From: Prinia subflava
Lineage: Eukaryota; Chordata; Aves; Passeriformes; Cisticolidae
DNA: 64,000 bases
NCBI RefSeq assembly: GCF_021018805.1
Contig: NW_026961077.1
Span: 150,001 to 214,000, forward strand
Direction of reading: 5' to 3'
Shown: positions 1 to 12,657 of the stretch, one piece after another
Layout: each line of letters starts with the position of its first letter
Numbering within the stretch: position 1 is the stretch's first letter
Made by a program: the position numbers and the translations under genes
Notes under the pieces: model-generated
Database searches by the model: none
Told to the model about the DNA's origin: nothing
Seen by the model: only the letters and a program-made list of their open reading frames with translations

Positions 1-599
1 AGGCAGGAAAGTTGCTGTAGCAGCTTCTCTAATTGCTGGCAACACTGAAAGCACCAAGAGGGCTTGTGCTTGGACGAAATCTGGAAAGCACAAGCACAGC
101 AAAAGGTAGCTGATTGCACTATTTTCTCCGCAAAAAAAAAAGAGAAAAACAAAACAAGTTGTGCTTTCCACATAGCACTTACCTAGAAATCAATCCAAAA
201 AGTCTGGAGAAAGGACTAACAGCAACAGTGGCAGAATGTGAAGCGGTGCTGGAAAAGGCAGAAAAGTGTCTACAGTAGCTTCCTTGCTTACTGCGAACAC
301 AGAAAACCAACAAGGAGGTTCATTCTATCAAGCCGAGAAAGCTGACTGCCACTGTTCACTGTGACAAACAAAGCGCTGTGGTCTCTACTGCTCTGAGAGA
401 CAAAGGCAGCAAACTAGCCCGCTACACCTTTGCTCTTTCTACTGCAGATGTGAAAAAACACCATCTTTATCAGCCCTCGCACAAAGTGGTGGAAAAGGCA
501 GGAGACTCGCTTCAGCAGCTCGCTTGCTGAGAAAAACACAAAACCTACAGGGCTAGTTGATTCCCGCAAAACCGAGAAAGCAGAAGCACACTACAGAAA
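1..599 (+). repeat. Partial HOR unit U0 (end of M4, M5, M6)
   Basis: The window opens inside monomer M4; M5 starts at about 109 and M6 at about 341. The M5 A-run is 10 bases. Several one-base insertions relative to consensus occur in M6, near 350, 452, 475 and 570, which is unusual for this array. Confidence 0.9.
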
Positions 600-2107
600 G
601 CTGACTGCCTGTTACTCTGCCAAACCAAGCTGTGTGTTCTACAGAGCACACCCATGGAAATCAAGCCAAGAAGGCAGTAACACCTTTGTACTTGCTACTC
701 CACACATGGCAAACAACCATCTGCAGCAGAATCTCAGCCAGTGCTGGAGAAAGCAGGAAAGTTGCTGCAGCAGCTTCTTGGCTGGCTGGGAACACAGAAA
801 AGCAATGGCCCTGTTCATTCCGGCACAAGCAGAAGCACACAGCAAGAAAGCTGACTGCACTCTTTGCAAAAGGAAGCTCTGTGCCCTCTACTGCTCTGCA
901 AGAGAAATGGAGCGAAATAGCCACACCTTTCTACTTGCTACTGCACACATGGCAAACAGCATCTGCAGCAGAATCTCAGCCAGTGCTGGAGAAAGCAGGA
1001 AAGTTGATGCAGCTGCTTCTTTGCTTGCTAGGACCCACTAAAACCAACAGGACTCATGCTTGGCACAAAGCAAGAAAGCACGAGTACACCAACAGAAAGC
1101 TGACTGCGGTGTCCACTCTGCACAACAAAGCTGCGTGTTCTAGAGAGCACTTTCATGGAAACGAAGCAAATAAAACAGTAGCAAGTTTGCTCGTGCTTCC
1201 GCAGACATGAAAAACACAAGCTATATGAGAATCTCAGCCACTGCTTGAAAAAAGTGGCAAAGCGTCTGCAGCAGCTTCTTGACTTGCTGAGGAAAAAAAA
1301 CCACCAGGCCTTGTTCATTCTGGCAAAAGCAGAAAAATGCACAAGCCCACCAACAGAAGGCTTGCTGCAGCGTTCACTCTGCCCAAACCAAGCTGTGTGT
1401 TCTACAGAGCACACCCATGGAAATCAAGCAAAAAAACCAGTAACATATTTGCTCTTGCTTCTATGGACACGAAAAACGCCAACTGTAGCAGAGTCTCACC
1501 CAGTACTGGAGAAGGCAGGAAAGTTGCTGTAGCAGCTTCTCTAATTGCTGGCAACACTGAAAGCACCAAGAGGGCTTGTGCTTGGACGAAATCTGGAAAG
1601 CACAAGCACAGCAAAAGGTAGCTGATTGCACTATTTTCTCCGCAAAAAAAAAGAGAAAAACAAAACAAGTTGTGCTTTCCACATAGCACTTACCTAGAAA
1701 TCAATCCAAAAAGTCTGGAGAAAGGGACTAACAGCAACAGTGGCAGAATGTGAAGCGGTGCTGGAAAAGGCAGAAAAGTGTCTACAGTAGCTTCCTTGCT
1801 TACTGCGAACACAGAAAACCAACAAGGAGGTTCATTCTATCAAGCCGAGAAAGCTGACTGCACTGTTCACTGTGACAAACAAAGCGCTGTGGTCTCTACT
1901 GCTCTGAGAGACAAAGGCAGCAAACTAGCCCGCTACACCTTTGCTCTTTCTACTGCAGATGTGAAAAACACCATCTTTATCAGCCTCGCACAAAGTGGTG
2001 GAAAAGGCAGGAGACTCGCTTCAGCAGCTCGCTTGCTGAGAAAAACACAAAACCTACAGGGCTAGTTGATTCCCGCAAACCGAGAAAGCAGAAGCACACT
2101 ACAGAAA
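600..2107 (+). repeat. HOR unit U1 (1508 bp)
   Basis: Complete six-monomer unit. It carries AACAGCATC in M2 (variant G at 959), shared with U4 three units away. It also has one-base indels near 608, 1295, 1384, 1432 and 1725. Confidence 0.93.
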
Positions 2108-3620
2108 GCTGACTGCACTGTTTACTCTGCCAAACCAAGCTGTGTGTTCTACAGAGCACACCCATGGAAATCAAGCCAAGAAGGCAGTAACACCTTTGTA
2201 CTTGCTACTCCACACATGGCAAACAACCATCTGCAGCAGAATCTCAGCCAGTGCTGGAGAAAGCAGGAAAGTTGCTGCAGCAGCTTCTTGGCTGGCTGGG
2301 AACACAGAAAAGCAATGGCCCTGTTTCATTCCGGCACAAGCAGAAGCACACAGCAAGAAAGTTGACTGCACTCTTTGCAAAAGGAAGCTCTGTGCCCTCT
2401 ACTGCTCTGCAAGAGAAATGGAGCGAAATGGCCACACCTTTCTACTTGCTACTGCACACATGGCAAACACCATCTGCAGCAGAATCTCAGCCAGTGCTGG
2501 AAAAAGCAGGAAAGTTGATGCAGCTGCTTCTTTGCTTGCTAGGACCCACTAAAACCAACAGGACTCATGCTTGGCACAAAGCAAGAAAGCACGAGTACAC
2601 CAACAGAAAGCTGACTGCGGTGTCCACTCTGCACAACAAAGCTGCGTGTTTCTAGAGAGCACTTTCATGGAAACGAAGCAAATAAAACAGTAGCAAGTTT
2701 GCTCGTGCTTCCGCAGACATGAAAAACACAAGCTATATGAGAATCTCAGCCACTGCTTGAAAAAAGTGGCAAAGCGTCTGCAGCAGCTTCTTGACTTGCT
2801 GAGGAAAAAAAACCACCAGGGCCTTGTTCATTCTGGCAAAAGCAGAAAAATGCACAAGCCCACCAACAGAAGGCTTGCTGCAGCGTTCACTCTGCCAAAC
2901 CAAGCTGTGTGTTCTACAGAGCACACCCATGGAAATCAAGCAAAAAACCAGTAACATATTTGCTCTTGCTTCTATGGACAACGAAAAACACCAACTGTAG
3001 CAGAGTCTCACCCAGTACTGGAGAAGGCAGGAAAGTTGCTGTAGCAGCTTCTCTAATTGCTGGCAACACTGAAAAGCACCAAGAGGGCTTGTGCTTGGAC
3101 GAAATCCGGAAAGGACAAGCACAGCAAAAGGTAGCTGATTGCACTCTTTTCTCCGCAAAAAAAAAGAGAAAAACAAAACAAGTTGTGCTTTCCACATAGC
3201 CACTTACCTAGAAATCAATCCAAAAAGTCTGGAGAAAGGACTAACAGCAACAGTGGCAGAATGTGAAGCGGTGCTGGAAAAGGCAGAAAAGTGTCTACAG
3301 TAGCTTCCTTGCTTACTGCGAACACAGAAAACCAACAAGGAGGTTCATTCTATCAAGCCGAGAAAGCTGACTGCACTGTTCACTGTGACAAACAAAGCGC
3401 TGTGGTCTCTACTGCTCTGAGAGACAAAGGCAGCAAACTAGCCCGCTACACCTTTGCTCTTTCTACTGCAGATGTGAAAAACACCATCTTTATCAGCCTC
3501 GCACAAAGTGGTGGAAAAGTCAGGAGACTTGCTTCAGCAGCTCGCTTGCTGAGAAAAACACAAAACCTACAGGGCTAGTTGATTCCCGCAAACCGAGAAA
3601 GCAGAAGCACACTACAGAAA
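2108..3620 (+). repeat. HOR unit U2 (1513 bp, the longest)
   Basis: Complete unit whose extra length comes from scattered +1 insertions near 2325, 2650, 2810, 2820, 2980, 3073 and 3200. M2 begins GTTGACTGC in place of GCTGACTGC, and it carries the GAAATGGCC variant (G at 2430). Confidence 0.93.
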
Positions 3621-3872
3621 GCTGACTGCACTGTTTACTCTGCCAAACCAAGCTGTGTGTTCTACAGAGCACACCCATGGAAATCAAGCCAAGAAGGCAG
3701 TAATACCTTTGTACTTGCTACTCCACACATGGCAAACAACCATCTGCAGCAGAATCTCAGCCAGTGCTGGAGAAAGCAGGAAAGTTGCTGCAGCAGCTTC
3801 TTGGCTGGCTGGGAACACAGAAAAGCAATGGCCCTGTTCATTCCGGCACAAGCAGAAGCACACAGCAAGAAA
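3621..3872 (+). repeat. Monomer M1 (252 bp), reference copy
   Basis: Runs from GCTGACTGCACTGTTTAC to the start of M2. It contains a small dyad, GTGTG-10 nt-CACAC at 3655-3674, and the CTGCAGCAGCTTCTT core shared across the family. Confidence 0.88.
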
Positions 3873-4121
3873 GCTGACTGCACTCTTTGCAAAAGGAAGC
3901 TCTGTGCCCTCTACTGCTCTGCAAGAGAAATGGAGCGAAATAGCCACACCTTTCTACTTGCTACTGCACACATGGCAAACACCATCTGCAGCAGAATCTC
4001 AGCCAGTGCTGGAGAAAGCAGGAAAGTTGATGCAGCTGCTTCTTTGCTTGCTAGGACCCACTAAAACCAACAGGACTCATGCTTGGCACAAAGCAAGAAA
4101 GCACGAGTACACCAACAGAAA
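3873..4121 (+). repeat. Monomer M2 (249 bp), reference copy
   Basis: Starts GCTGACTGCACTCTTTGC. Its core is altered to GATGCAGCTGCTTCTT. It shares with M1 the phrase AATCTCAGCCAGTGCTGG, so M1 and M2 are the closest pair I see within the unit. Confidence 0.85.
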
Positions 4122-4381
4122 GCTGACTGCGGTGTCCACTCTGCACAACAAAGCTGCGTGTTCTAGAGAGCACTTTCATGGAAACGAAGCAAATAAAACA
4201 GTAGCAAGTTTGCTCGTGCTTCCGCAGACATGAAAAACACAAGCTATATGAGAATCTCAGCCACTGCTTGAAAAAAGTGGCAAAGCGTCTGCAGCAGCTT
4301 CTTGACTTGCTGAGGAAAAAAACCACCAGGCCTTGTTCATTCTGGCAAAAGCAGAAAAATGCACAAGCCCACCAACAGAAT
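4122..4381 (+). repeat. Monomer M3 (260 bp), reference copy
   Basis: Starts GCTGACTGCGGTGTCC. It contains GTCTGCAGCAGCTTCT, which is exactly the reverse complement of the core of most array 2 monomers, making it the best array 1 link to array 2. It ends with an A-run before CCACCAGG; U12, U16-U18, U20 and U21 carry a T there (AAAAAATCC). Confidence 0.85.
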
Positions 4382-4640
4382 GCTTGCTGCAGCGTTCACT
4401 CTGCCAAACCAAGCTGTGTGTTCTACAGAGCACACCCATGGAAATCAAGCAAAAAACCAGTAACATATTTGCTCTTGCTTCTATGGACACGAAAAACGCC
4501 AACTGTAGCAGAGTCTCACCCAGTACTGGAGAAGGCAGGAAAGTTGCTGTAGCAGCTTCTCTAATTGCTGGCAACACTGAAAGCACCAAGAGGGCTTGTG
4601 CTTGGACGAAATCTGGAAAGCACAAGCACAGCAAAAGGTA
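4382..4640 (+). repeat. Monomer M4 (259 bp), reference copy
   Basis: Starts GCTTGCTGCAGCGTTCAC and repeats the GTGTG/CACAC dyad of M1. Its core reads GCTGTAGCAGCTTCTC. Array 1 breaks off inside this monomer type at the polarity switch (38842). Confidence 0.85.
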
Positions 4641-4871
4641 GCTGATTGCACTATTTTCTCCGCAAAAAAAAAGAGAAAAACAAAACAAGTTGTGCTTTCC
4701 ACATAGCACTTACCTAGAAATCAATCCAAAAAGTCTGGAGAAAGGACTAACAGCAACAGTGGCAGAATGTGAAGCGGTGCTGGAAAAGGCAGAAAAGTGT
4801 CTACAGTAGCTTCCTTGCTTACTGCGAACACAGAAAACCAACAAGGAGGTTCATTCTATCAAGCCGAGAAA
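4641..4871 (+). repeat. Monomer M5 (231 bp), reference copy
   Basis: Shortest array 1 monomer, starting GCTGATTGCAC. It contains the only long A-run of the unit, nine As here and 9-11 across units, followed by GAGAAAAACAAAACAAG. Its core is diverged (GTCTACAGTAGCTTCC). Confidence 0.85.
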
Positions 4872-5126
4872 GCTGACTGCACTGTTCACTGTGACAAACA
4901 AAGCGCTGTGGTCTCTACTGCTCTGAGAGACAAAGGCAGCAAACTAGCCCGCTACACCTTTGCTCTTTCTACTGCAGATGTGAAAAACACCATCTTTATC
5001 AGCCTCGCACAAAGTGGTGGAAAAGGCAGGAGACTCGCTTCAGCAGCTCGCTTGCTGAGAAAAACACAAAACCTACAGGGCTAGTTGATTCCCGCAAACC
5101 GAGAAAGCAGAAGCACACTACAGAAA
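4872..5126 (+). repeat. Monomer M6 (255 bp), reference copy
   Basis: Starts GCTGACTGCACTGTTCACTG. The LTR element later landed 14 bp into this monomer type in U21. Its core is the most diverged of the six (GCTTCAGCAGCTCGCTTGC). Confidence 0.85.
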
Positions 5127-6632
5127 GCTGACTGCACTGTTTACTCTGCCAAACCAAGCTGTGTGTTCTACAGAGCACACCCATGGAAATCAAGCCAAGA
5201 AGGCAGTAACACCTTTGTACTTGCTACTCCACACATGGCAAACAACCATCTGCAGCAGAATCTCAGCCAGTGCTGGAGAAAGCAGGAAAGTTGCTGCAGC
5301 AGCTTCTTGGCTGGCTGGGAACACAGAAAAGCAATGGCCCTGTTCATTCCGGCACAAGCAGAAGCACACAGCAAGAAAGCTGACTGCACTCTTTGCAAAA
5401 GGAAGCTCTGTGCCCTCTACTGCTCTGCAAGAGAAATGGAGCGAAATAGCCACACCTTTCTACTTGCTACTGCACACATGGCAAACAGCATCTGCAGCAG
5501 AATCTCAGCCAGTGCTGGAGAAAGCAGGAAAGTTGATGCAGCTGCTTCTTTGCTTGCTAGGACCCACTAAAACCAACAGGACTCATGCTTGGCACAAAGC
5601 AAGAAAGCACGAGTACACCAACAGAAAGCTGACTGCGGTGTCCACTCTGCACAACAAAGCTGCGTGTTCTAGAGAGCACTTTCATGGAAACGAAGCAAAT
5701 AAAACAGTAGCAAGTTTGCTCGTGCTTCCGCAGACATGAAAAACACAAGCTATATGAGAATCTCAGCCACTGCTTGAAAAAAGTGGCAAAGCGTCTGCAG
5801 CAGCTTCTTGACTTGCTGAGGAAAAAAACCACCAGGCCTTGTTCATTCTGGCAAAAGCAGAAAAATGCACAAGCCCACCAACAGAAGGCTTGCTGCAGCG
5901 TTCACTCTGCCAAACCAAGCTGTGTGTTCTACAGAGCACACCCATGGAAATCAAGCAAAAAACCAGTAACATATTTGCTCTTGCTTCTATGGACACGAAA
6001 AACGCCAACTGTAGCAGAGTCTCACCCAGTACTGGAGAAGGCAGGAAAGTTGCTGTAGCAGCTTCTCTAATTGCTGGCAACACTGAAAGCACCAAGAGGG
6101 CTTGTGCTTGGACGAAATCCGGAAAGCACAAGCACAGCAAAAGGTAGCTGATTGCACTCTTTTCTCCGCAAAAAAAAAGAGAAAAACAAAACAAGTTGTG
6201 CTTTCCACATAGCACTTACCTAGAAATCAATCCAAAAAGTCTGGAGAAAGGACTAACAGCAACAGTGGCAGAATGTGAAGCGGTGCTGGAAAAGGCAGAA
6301 AAGTGTCTACAGTAGCTTCCTTGCTTACTGCGAACACAGAAAACCAACAAGGAGGTTCATTCTATCAAGCCGAGAAAGCTGACTGCACTGTTCACTGTGA
6401 CAAACAAAGCGCTGTGGTCTCTACTGCTCTGAGAGACAAAGGCAGCAAACTAGCCCGCTACACCTTTGCTCTTTCTACTGCAGATGTGAAAAACACCATC
6501 TTTATCAGCCTCGCACAAAGTGGTGGAAAAGGCAGGAGACTCGCTTCAGCAGCTCGCTTGCTGAGAAAAACACAAAACCTACAGGGCTAGTTGATTCCCG
6601 CAAACCGAGAAAGCAGAAGCACACTACAGAAA
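5127..6632 (+). repeat. HOR unit U4 (1506 bp)
   Basis: Complete unit. It has AACAGCATC in M2 (G at 5488), 4529 bp from the same variant in U1. It has the CCGGAAAGC form in M4. Confidence 0.95.
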
Positions 6633-8139
6633 GCTGACTGCACTGTTTACTCTGCCAAACCAAGCTGTGTGTTCTACAGAGCACACCCATGGAAATCAAG
6701 CCAAGAAGGCAGTAACACCTTTGTACTTGCTACTCCACACATGGCAAAAAACCATCTGCAGCAGAATCTCAGCCAGTGCTGGAGAAAGCAGGAAAGTTGC
6801 TGCAGCAGCTTCTTGGCTGGCTGGGAACACAGAAAAGCAATGGCCCTGTTCATTCCGGCACAAGCAGAAGCACACAGCAAGAAAGCTGACTGCACTCTTT
6901 GCAAAAGGAAGCTCTGTGCCCTCTACTGCTCTGCAAGAGAAATGGAGCGAAATAGCCACACCTTTCTACTTGCTACTGCACACATGGCAAACACCATCTG
7001 CAGCAGAATCTCAGCCAGTGCTGGAGAAAGCAGGAAAGTTGATGCAGCTGCTTCTTTGCTTGCTAGGACCCACTAAAACCAACAGGACTCATGCTTGGCA
7101 CAAAGCAAGAAAGCACGAGTACACCAACAGAAAGCTGACTGCGGTGTCCACTCTGCACAACAAAGCTGCGTGTTCTAGAGAGCACTTTCATGGAAACGAA
7201 GCAAATAAAACAGTAGCAAGTTTGCTCGTGCTTCCGCAGACATGAAAAACACAAGCTATATGAGAATCTCAGCCACTGCTTGAAAAAAGTGGCAAAGCGT
7301 CTGCAGCAGCTTCTTGACTTGCTGAGGAAAAAAACCACCAGGCCTTGTTCATTCTGGCAAAAGCAGAAAAATGCACAAGCCCACCAACAGAATGCTTGCT
7401 GCAGCGTTCACTCTGCCAAACCAAGCTGTGTGTTCTACAGAGCACACCCATGGAAATCAAGCAAAAAACCAGTAACATATTTGCTCTTGCTTCTATGGAC
7501 ACGAAAAACGCCAACTGTAGCAGAGTCTCACCCAGTACTGGAGAAGGCAGGAAAGTTGCTGTAGCAGCTTCTCTAATTGCTGGCAACACTGAAAGCACCA
7601 AGAGGGCTTGTGCTTGGACGAAATCTGGAAAGCACAAGCACAGCAAAAGGTAGCTGATTGCACTATTTTCTCCGCAAAAAAAAAAGAGAAAAACAAAACA
7701 AGTTGTGCTTTCCACATAGCACTTACCTAGAAATCAATCCAAAAAGTCTGGAGAAAGGACTAACAGCAACAGTGGCAGAATGTGAAGCGGTGCTGGAAAA
7801 GGCAGAAAAGTGTCTACAGTAGCTTCCTTGCTTACTGCGAACACAGAAAACCAACAAGGAGGTTCATTCTATCAAGCCGAGAAAGCTGACTGCACTGTTC
7901 ACTGTGACAAACAAAGCGCTGTGGTCTCTACTGCTCTGAGAGACAAAGGCAGCAAACTAGCCCGCTACACCTTTGCTCTTTCTACTGCAGATGTGAAAAA
8001 CACCATCTTTATCAGCCTCGCACAAAGTGGTGGAAAAGGCAGGAGACTCGCTTCAGCAGCTCGCTTGCTGAGAAAAACACAAAACCTACAGGGCTAGTTG
8101 ATTCCCGCAAACCGAGAAAGCAGAAGCACACTACAGAAA
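6633..8139 (+). repeat. HOR unit U5 (1507 bp)
   Basis: Complete unit. It shares AATGCTT (T at 7393) with U3 and a C-to-A change at 6749 with U7. The M5 A-run is 10, explaining the extra base. Confidence 0.95.
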
Positions 8140-9645
8140 GCTGACTGCACTGTTTACTCTGCCAAACCAAGCTGTGTGTTCTACAGAGCACACCCATGGA
8201 AATCAAGCCAAGAAGGCAGTAACACCTTTGTACTTGCTACTCCACACATGGCAAACAACCATCTGCAGCAGAATCTCAGCCAGTGCTGGAGAAAGCAGGA
8301 AAGTTGCTGCAGCAGCTTCTTGGCTGGCTGGGAACACAGAAAAGCAATGGCCCTGTTCATTCCGGCACAAGCAGAAGCACACAGCAAGAAAGCTGACTGC
8401 ACTCTTTGCAAAAGGAAGCTCTGTGCCCTCTACTGCTCTGCAAGAGAAATGGAGCGAAATAGCCACACCTTTCTACTTGCTACTGCACACATGGCAAACA
8501 CCATCTGCAGCAGAATCTCAGCCAGTGCTGGAGAAAGCAGGAAAGTTGATGCAGCTGCTTCTTTGCTTGCTAGGACCCACTAAAACCAACAGGACTCATG
8601 CTTGGCACAAAGCAAGAAAGCACGAGTACACCAACAGAAAGCTGACTGCGGTGTCCACTCTGCACAACAAAGCTGCGTGTTCTAGAGAGCACTTTCATGG
8701 AAACGAAGCAAATAAAACAGTAGCAAGTTTGCTCGTGCTTCCGCAGACATGAAAAACACAAGCTATATGAGAATCTCAGCCACTGCTTGAAAAAAGTGGC
8801 AAAGCGTCTGCAGCAGCTTCTTGACTTGCTGAGGAAAAAAACCACCAGGCCTTGTTCATTCTGGCAAAAGCAGAAAAATGCACAAGCCCACCAACAGAAG
8901 GCTTGCTGCAGCGTTCACTCTGCCAAACCAAGCTGTGTGTTCTACAGAGCACACCCATGGAAATCAAGCAAAAAACCAGTAACATATTTGCTCTTGCTTC
9001 TATGGACACGAAAAACGCCAACTGTAGCAGAGTCTCACCCAGTACTGGAGAAGGCAGGAAAGTTGCTGTAGCAGCTTCTCTAATTGCTGGCAACACTGAA
9101 AGCACCAAGAGGGCTTGTGCTTGGACGAAATCCGGAAAGCACAAGCACAGCAAAAGGTAGCTGATTGCACTCTTTTCTCCGCAAAAAAAAAGAGAAAAAC
9201 AAAACAAGTTGTGCTTTCCACATAGCACTTACCTAGAAATCAATCCAAAAAGTCTGGAGAAAGGACTAACAGCAACAGTGGCAGAATGTGAAGCGGTGCT
9301 GGAAAAGGCAGAAAAGTGTCTACAGTAGCTTCCTTGCTTACTGCGAACACAGAAAACCAACAAGGAGGTTCATTCTATCAAGCCGAGAAAGCTGACTGCA
9401 CTGTTCACTGTGACAAACAAAGCGCTGTGGTCTCTACTGCTCTGAGAGACAAAGGCAGCAAACTAGCCCGCTACACCTTTGCTCTTTCTACTGCAGATGT
9501 GAAAAACACCATCTTTATCAGCCTCGCACAAAGTGGTGGAAAAGGCAGGAGACTCGCTTCAGCAGCTCGCTTGCTGAGAAAAACACAAAACCTACAGGGC
9601 TAGTTGATTCCCGCAAACCGAGAAAGCAGAAGCACACTACAGAAA
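8140..9645 (+). repeat. HOR unit U6 (1506 bp)
   Basis: Complete consensus-like unit with no private variant that I noticed. Confidence 0.95.
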
Positions 9646-11151
9646 GCTGACTGCACTGTTTACTCTGCCAAACCAAGCTGTGTGTTCTACAGAGCACACC
9701 CATGGAAATCAAGCCAAGAAGGCAGTAACACCTTTGTACTTGCTACTCCACACATGGCAAAAAACCATCTGCAGCAGAATCTCAGCCAGTGCTGGAGAAA
9801 GCAGGAAAGTTGCTGCAGCAGCTTCTTGGCTGGCTGGGAACACAGAAAAGCAATGGCCCTGTTCATTCCGGCACAAGCAGAAGCACACAGCAAGAAAGCT
9901 GACTGCACTCTTTGCAAAAGGAAGCTCTGTGCCCTCTACTGCTCTGCAAGAGAAATGGAGCGAAATAGCCACACCTTTCTACTTGCTACTGCACACATGG
10001 CAAACACCATCTGCAGCAGAATCTCAGCCAGTGCTGGAGAAAGCAGGAAAGTTGATGCAGCTGCTTCTTTGCTTGCTAGGACCCACTAAAACCAACAGGA
10101 CTCATGCTTGGCACAAAGCAAGAAAGCACGAGTACACCAACAGAAAGCTGACTGCGGTGTCCACTCTGCACAACAAAGCTGCGTGTTCTAGAGAGCACTT
10201 TCATGGAAACGAAGCAAATAAAACAGTAGCAAGTTTGCTCGTGCTTCCGCAGACATGAAAAACACAAGCTATATGAGAATCTCAGCCACTGCTTGAAAAA
10301 AGTGGCAAAGCGTCTGCAGCAGCTTCTTGACTTGCTGAGGAAAAAAACCACCAGGCCTTGTTCATTCTGGCAAAAGCAGAAAAATGCACAAGCCCACCAA
10401 CAGAAGGCTTGCTGCAGCGTTCACTCTGCCAAACCAAGCTGTGTGTTCTACAGAGCACACCCATGGAAATCAAGCAAAAAACCAGTAACATATTTGCTCT
10501 TGCTTCTATGGACACGAAAAACACCAACTGTAGCAGAGTCTCACCCAGTACTGGAGAAGGCAGGAAAGTTGCTGTAGCAGCTTCTCTAATTGCTGGCAAC
10601 ACTGAAAGCACCAAGAGGGCTTGTGCTTGGACGAAATCCGGAAAGCACAAGCACAGCAAAAGGTAGCTGATTGCACTCTTTTCTCCGCAAAAAAAAAGAG
10701 AAAAACAAAACAAGTTGTGCTTTCCACATAGCACTTACCTAGAAATCAATCCAAAAAGTCTGGAGAAAGGACTAACAGCAACAGTGGCAGAATGTGAAGC
10801 GGTGCTGGAAAAGGCAGAAAAGTGTCTACAGTAGCTTCCTTGCTTACTGCGAACACAGAAAACCAACAAGGAGGTTCATTCTATCAAGCCGAGAAAGCTG
10901 ACTGCACTGTTCACTGTGACAAACAAAGCGCTGTGGTCTCTACTGCTCTGAGAGACAAAGGCAGCAAACTAGCCCGCTACACCTTTGCTCTTTCTACTGC
11001 AGATGTGAAAAACACCATCTTTATCAGCCTCGCACAAAGTGGTGGAAAAGGCAGGAGACTCCCTTCAGCAGCTCGCTTGCTGAGAAAAACACAAAACCTA
11101 CAGGGCTAGTTGATTCCCGCAAACCGAGAAAGCAGAAGCACACTACAGAAA
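9646..11151 (+). repeat. HOR unit U7 (1506 bp)
   Basis: Complete unit. It shares the C-to-A change at 9762 with U5. It carries ACTCCCTTCAG at the M6 core (variant C at 11062), which reappears in U10 and U13. Confidence 0.95.
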
Positions 11152-12657
11152 GCTGACTGCACTGTTTACTCTGCCAAACCAAGCTGTGTGTTCTACAGAG
11201 CACACCCATGGAAATCAAGCCAAGAAGGCAGTAACACCTTTGTACTTGCTACTCCACACATGGCAAACAACCATCTGCAGCAGAATCTCAGCCAGTGCTG
11301 GAGAAAGCAGGAAAGTTGCTGCAGCAGCTTCTTGGCTGGCTGGGAACACAGAAAAGCAATGGCCCTGTTCATTCCGGCACAAGCAGAAGCACACAGCAAG
11401 AAAGCTGACTGCACTCTTTGCAAAAGGAAGCTCTGTGCCCTCTACTGCTCTGCAAGAGAAATGGAGCGAAATAGCCACACCTTTCTACTTGCTACTGCAC
11501 ACATGGCAAACACCATCTGCAGCAGAATCTCAGCCAGTGCTGGAGAAAGCAGGAAAGTTGATGCAGCTGCTTCTTTGCTTGCTAGGACCCACTAAAACCA
11601 ACAGGACTCATGCTTGGCACAAAGCAAGAAAGCACGAGTACACCAACAGAAAGCTGACTGCGGTGTCCACTCTGCACAACAAAGCTGCGTGTTCTAGAGA
11701 GCACTTTCATGGAAACGAAGCAAATAAAACAGTAGCAAGTTTGCTCGTGCTTCCGCAGACATGAAAAACACAAGCTATATGAGAATCTCAGCCACTGCTT
11801 GAAAAAAGTGGCAAAGCGTCTGCAGCAGCTTCTTGACTTGCTGAGGAAAAAAACCACCAGGCCTTGTTCATTCTGGCAAAAGCAGAAAAATGCACAAGCC
11901 CACCAACAGAAGGCTTGCTGCAGCGTTCACTCTGACAAACCAAGCTGTGTGTTCTACAGAGCACACCCATGGAAATCAAGCAAAAAACCAGTAACATATT
12001 TGCTCTTGCTTCTATGGACACGAAAAACGCCAACTGTAGCAGAGTCTCACCCAGTACTGGAGAAGGCAGGAAAGTTGCTGTAGCAGCTTCTCTAATTGCT
12101 GGCAACACTGAAAGCACCAAGAGGGCTTGTGCTTGGACGAAATCCGGAAAGCACAAGCACAGCAAAAGGTAGCTGATTGCACTCTTTTCTCCGCAAAAAA
12201 AAAGAGAAAAACAAAACAAGTTGTGCTTTCCACATAGCACTTACCTAGAAATCAATCCAAAAAGTCTGGAGAAAGGACTAACAGCAACAGTGGCAGAATG
12301 TGAAGCGGTGCTGGAAAAGGCAGAAAAGTGTCTACAGTAGCTTCCTTGCTTACTGCGAACACAGAAAACCAACAAGGAGGTTCATTCTATCAAGCCGAGA
12401 AAGCTGACTGCACTGTTCACTGTGACAAACAAAGCGCTGTGGTCTCTACTGCTCTGAGAGACAAAGGCAGCAAACTAGCCCGCTACACCTTTGCTCTTTC
12501 TACTGCAGATGTGAAAAACACCATCTTTATCAGCCTCGCACAAAGTGGTGGAAAAGGCAGGAGACTCGCTTCAGCAGCTCGCTTGCTGAGAAAAACACAA
12601 AACCTACAGGGCTAGTTGATTCCCGCAAACCGAGAAAGCAGAAGCACACTACAGAAA
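11152..12657 (+). repeat. HOR unit U8 (1506 bp)
   Basis: Complete unit with a private change in M4: CTCTGACAAACC near 11935 in place of CTCTGCCAAACC. Confidence 0.95.

Larger units (their letters stand above)
3621..5126 (+). repeat. HOR unit U3 (1506 bp, reference unit)
   Basis: Clean consensus-length unit, used here as the reference for monomer boundaries. It has T at 3704 in M1 and T at 4381 (AATGCTT at the M4 start), the latter shared with U5. Confidence 0.96.

Noticed and set aside
632..1210. Recurrent 192-codon and 161-codon open frames in every array 1 unit, and 150-codon frames on the opposite strand
   Set aside because: They overlap each other in several frames and on both strands, several lack ATG starts, single-base indels disrupt them freely, and they repeat only because the satellite repeats. 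Stop-poor composition explains them.
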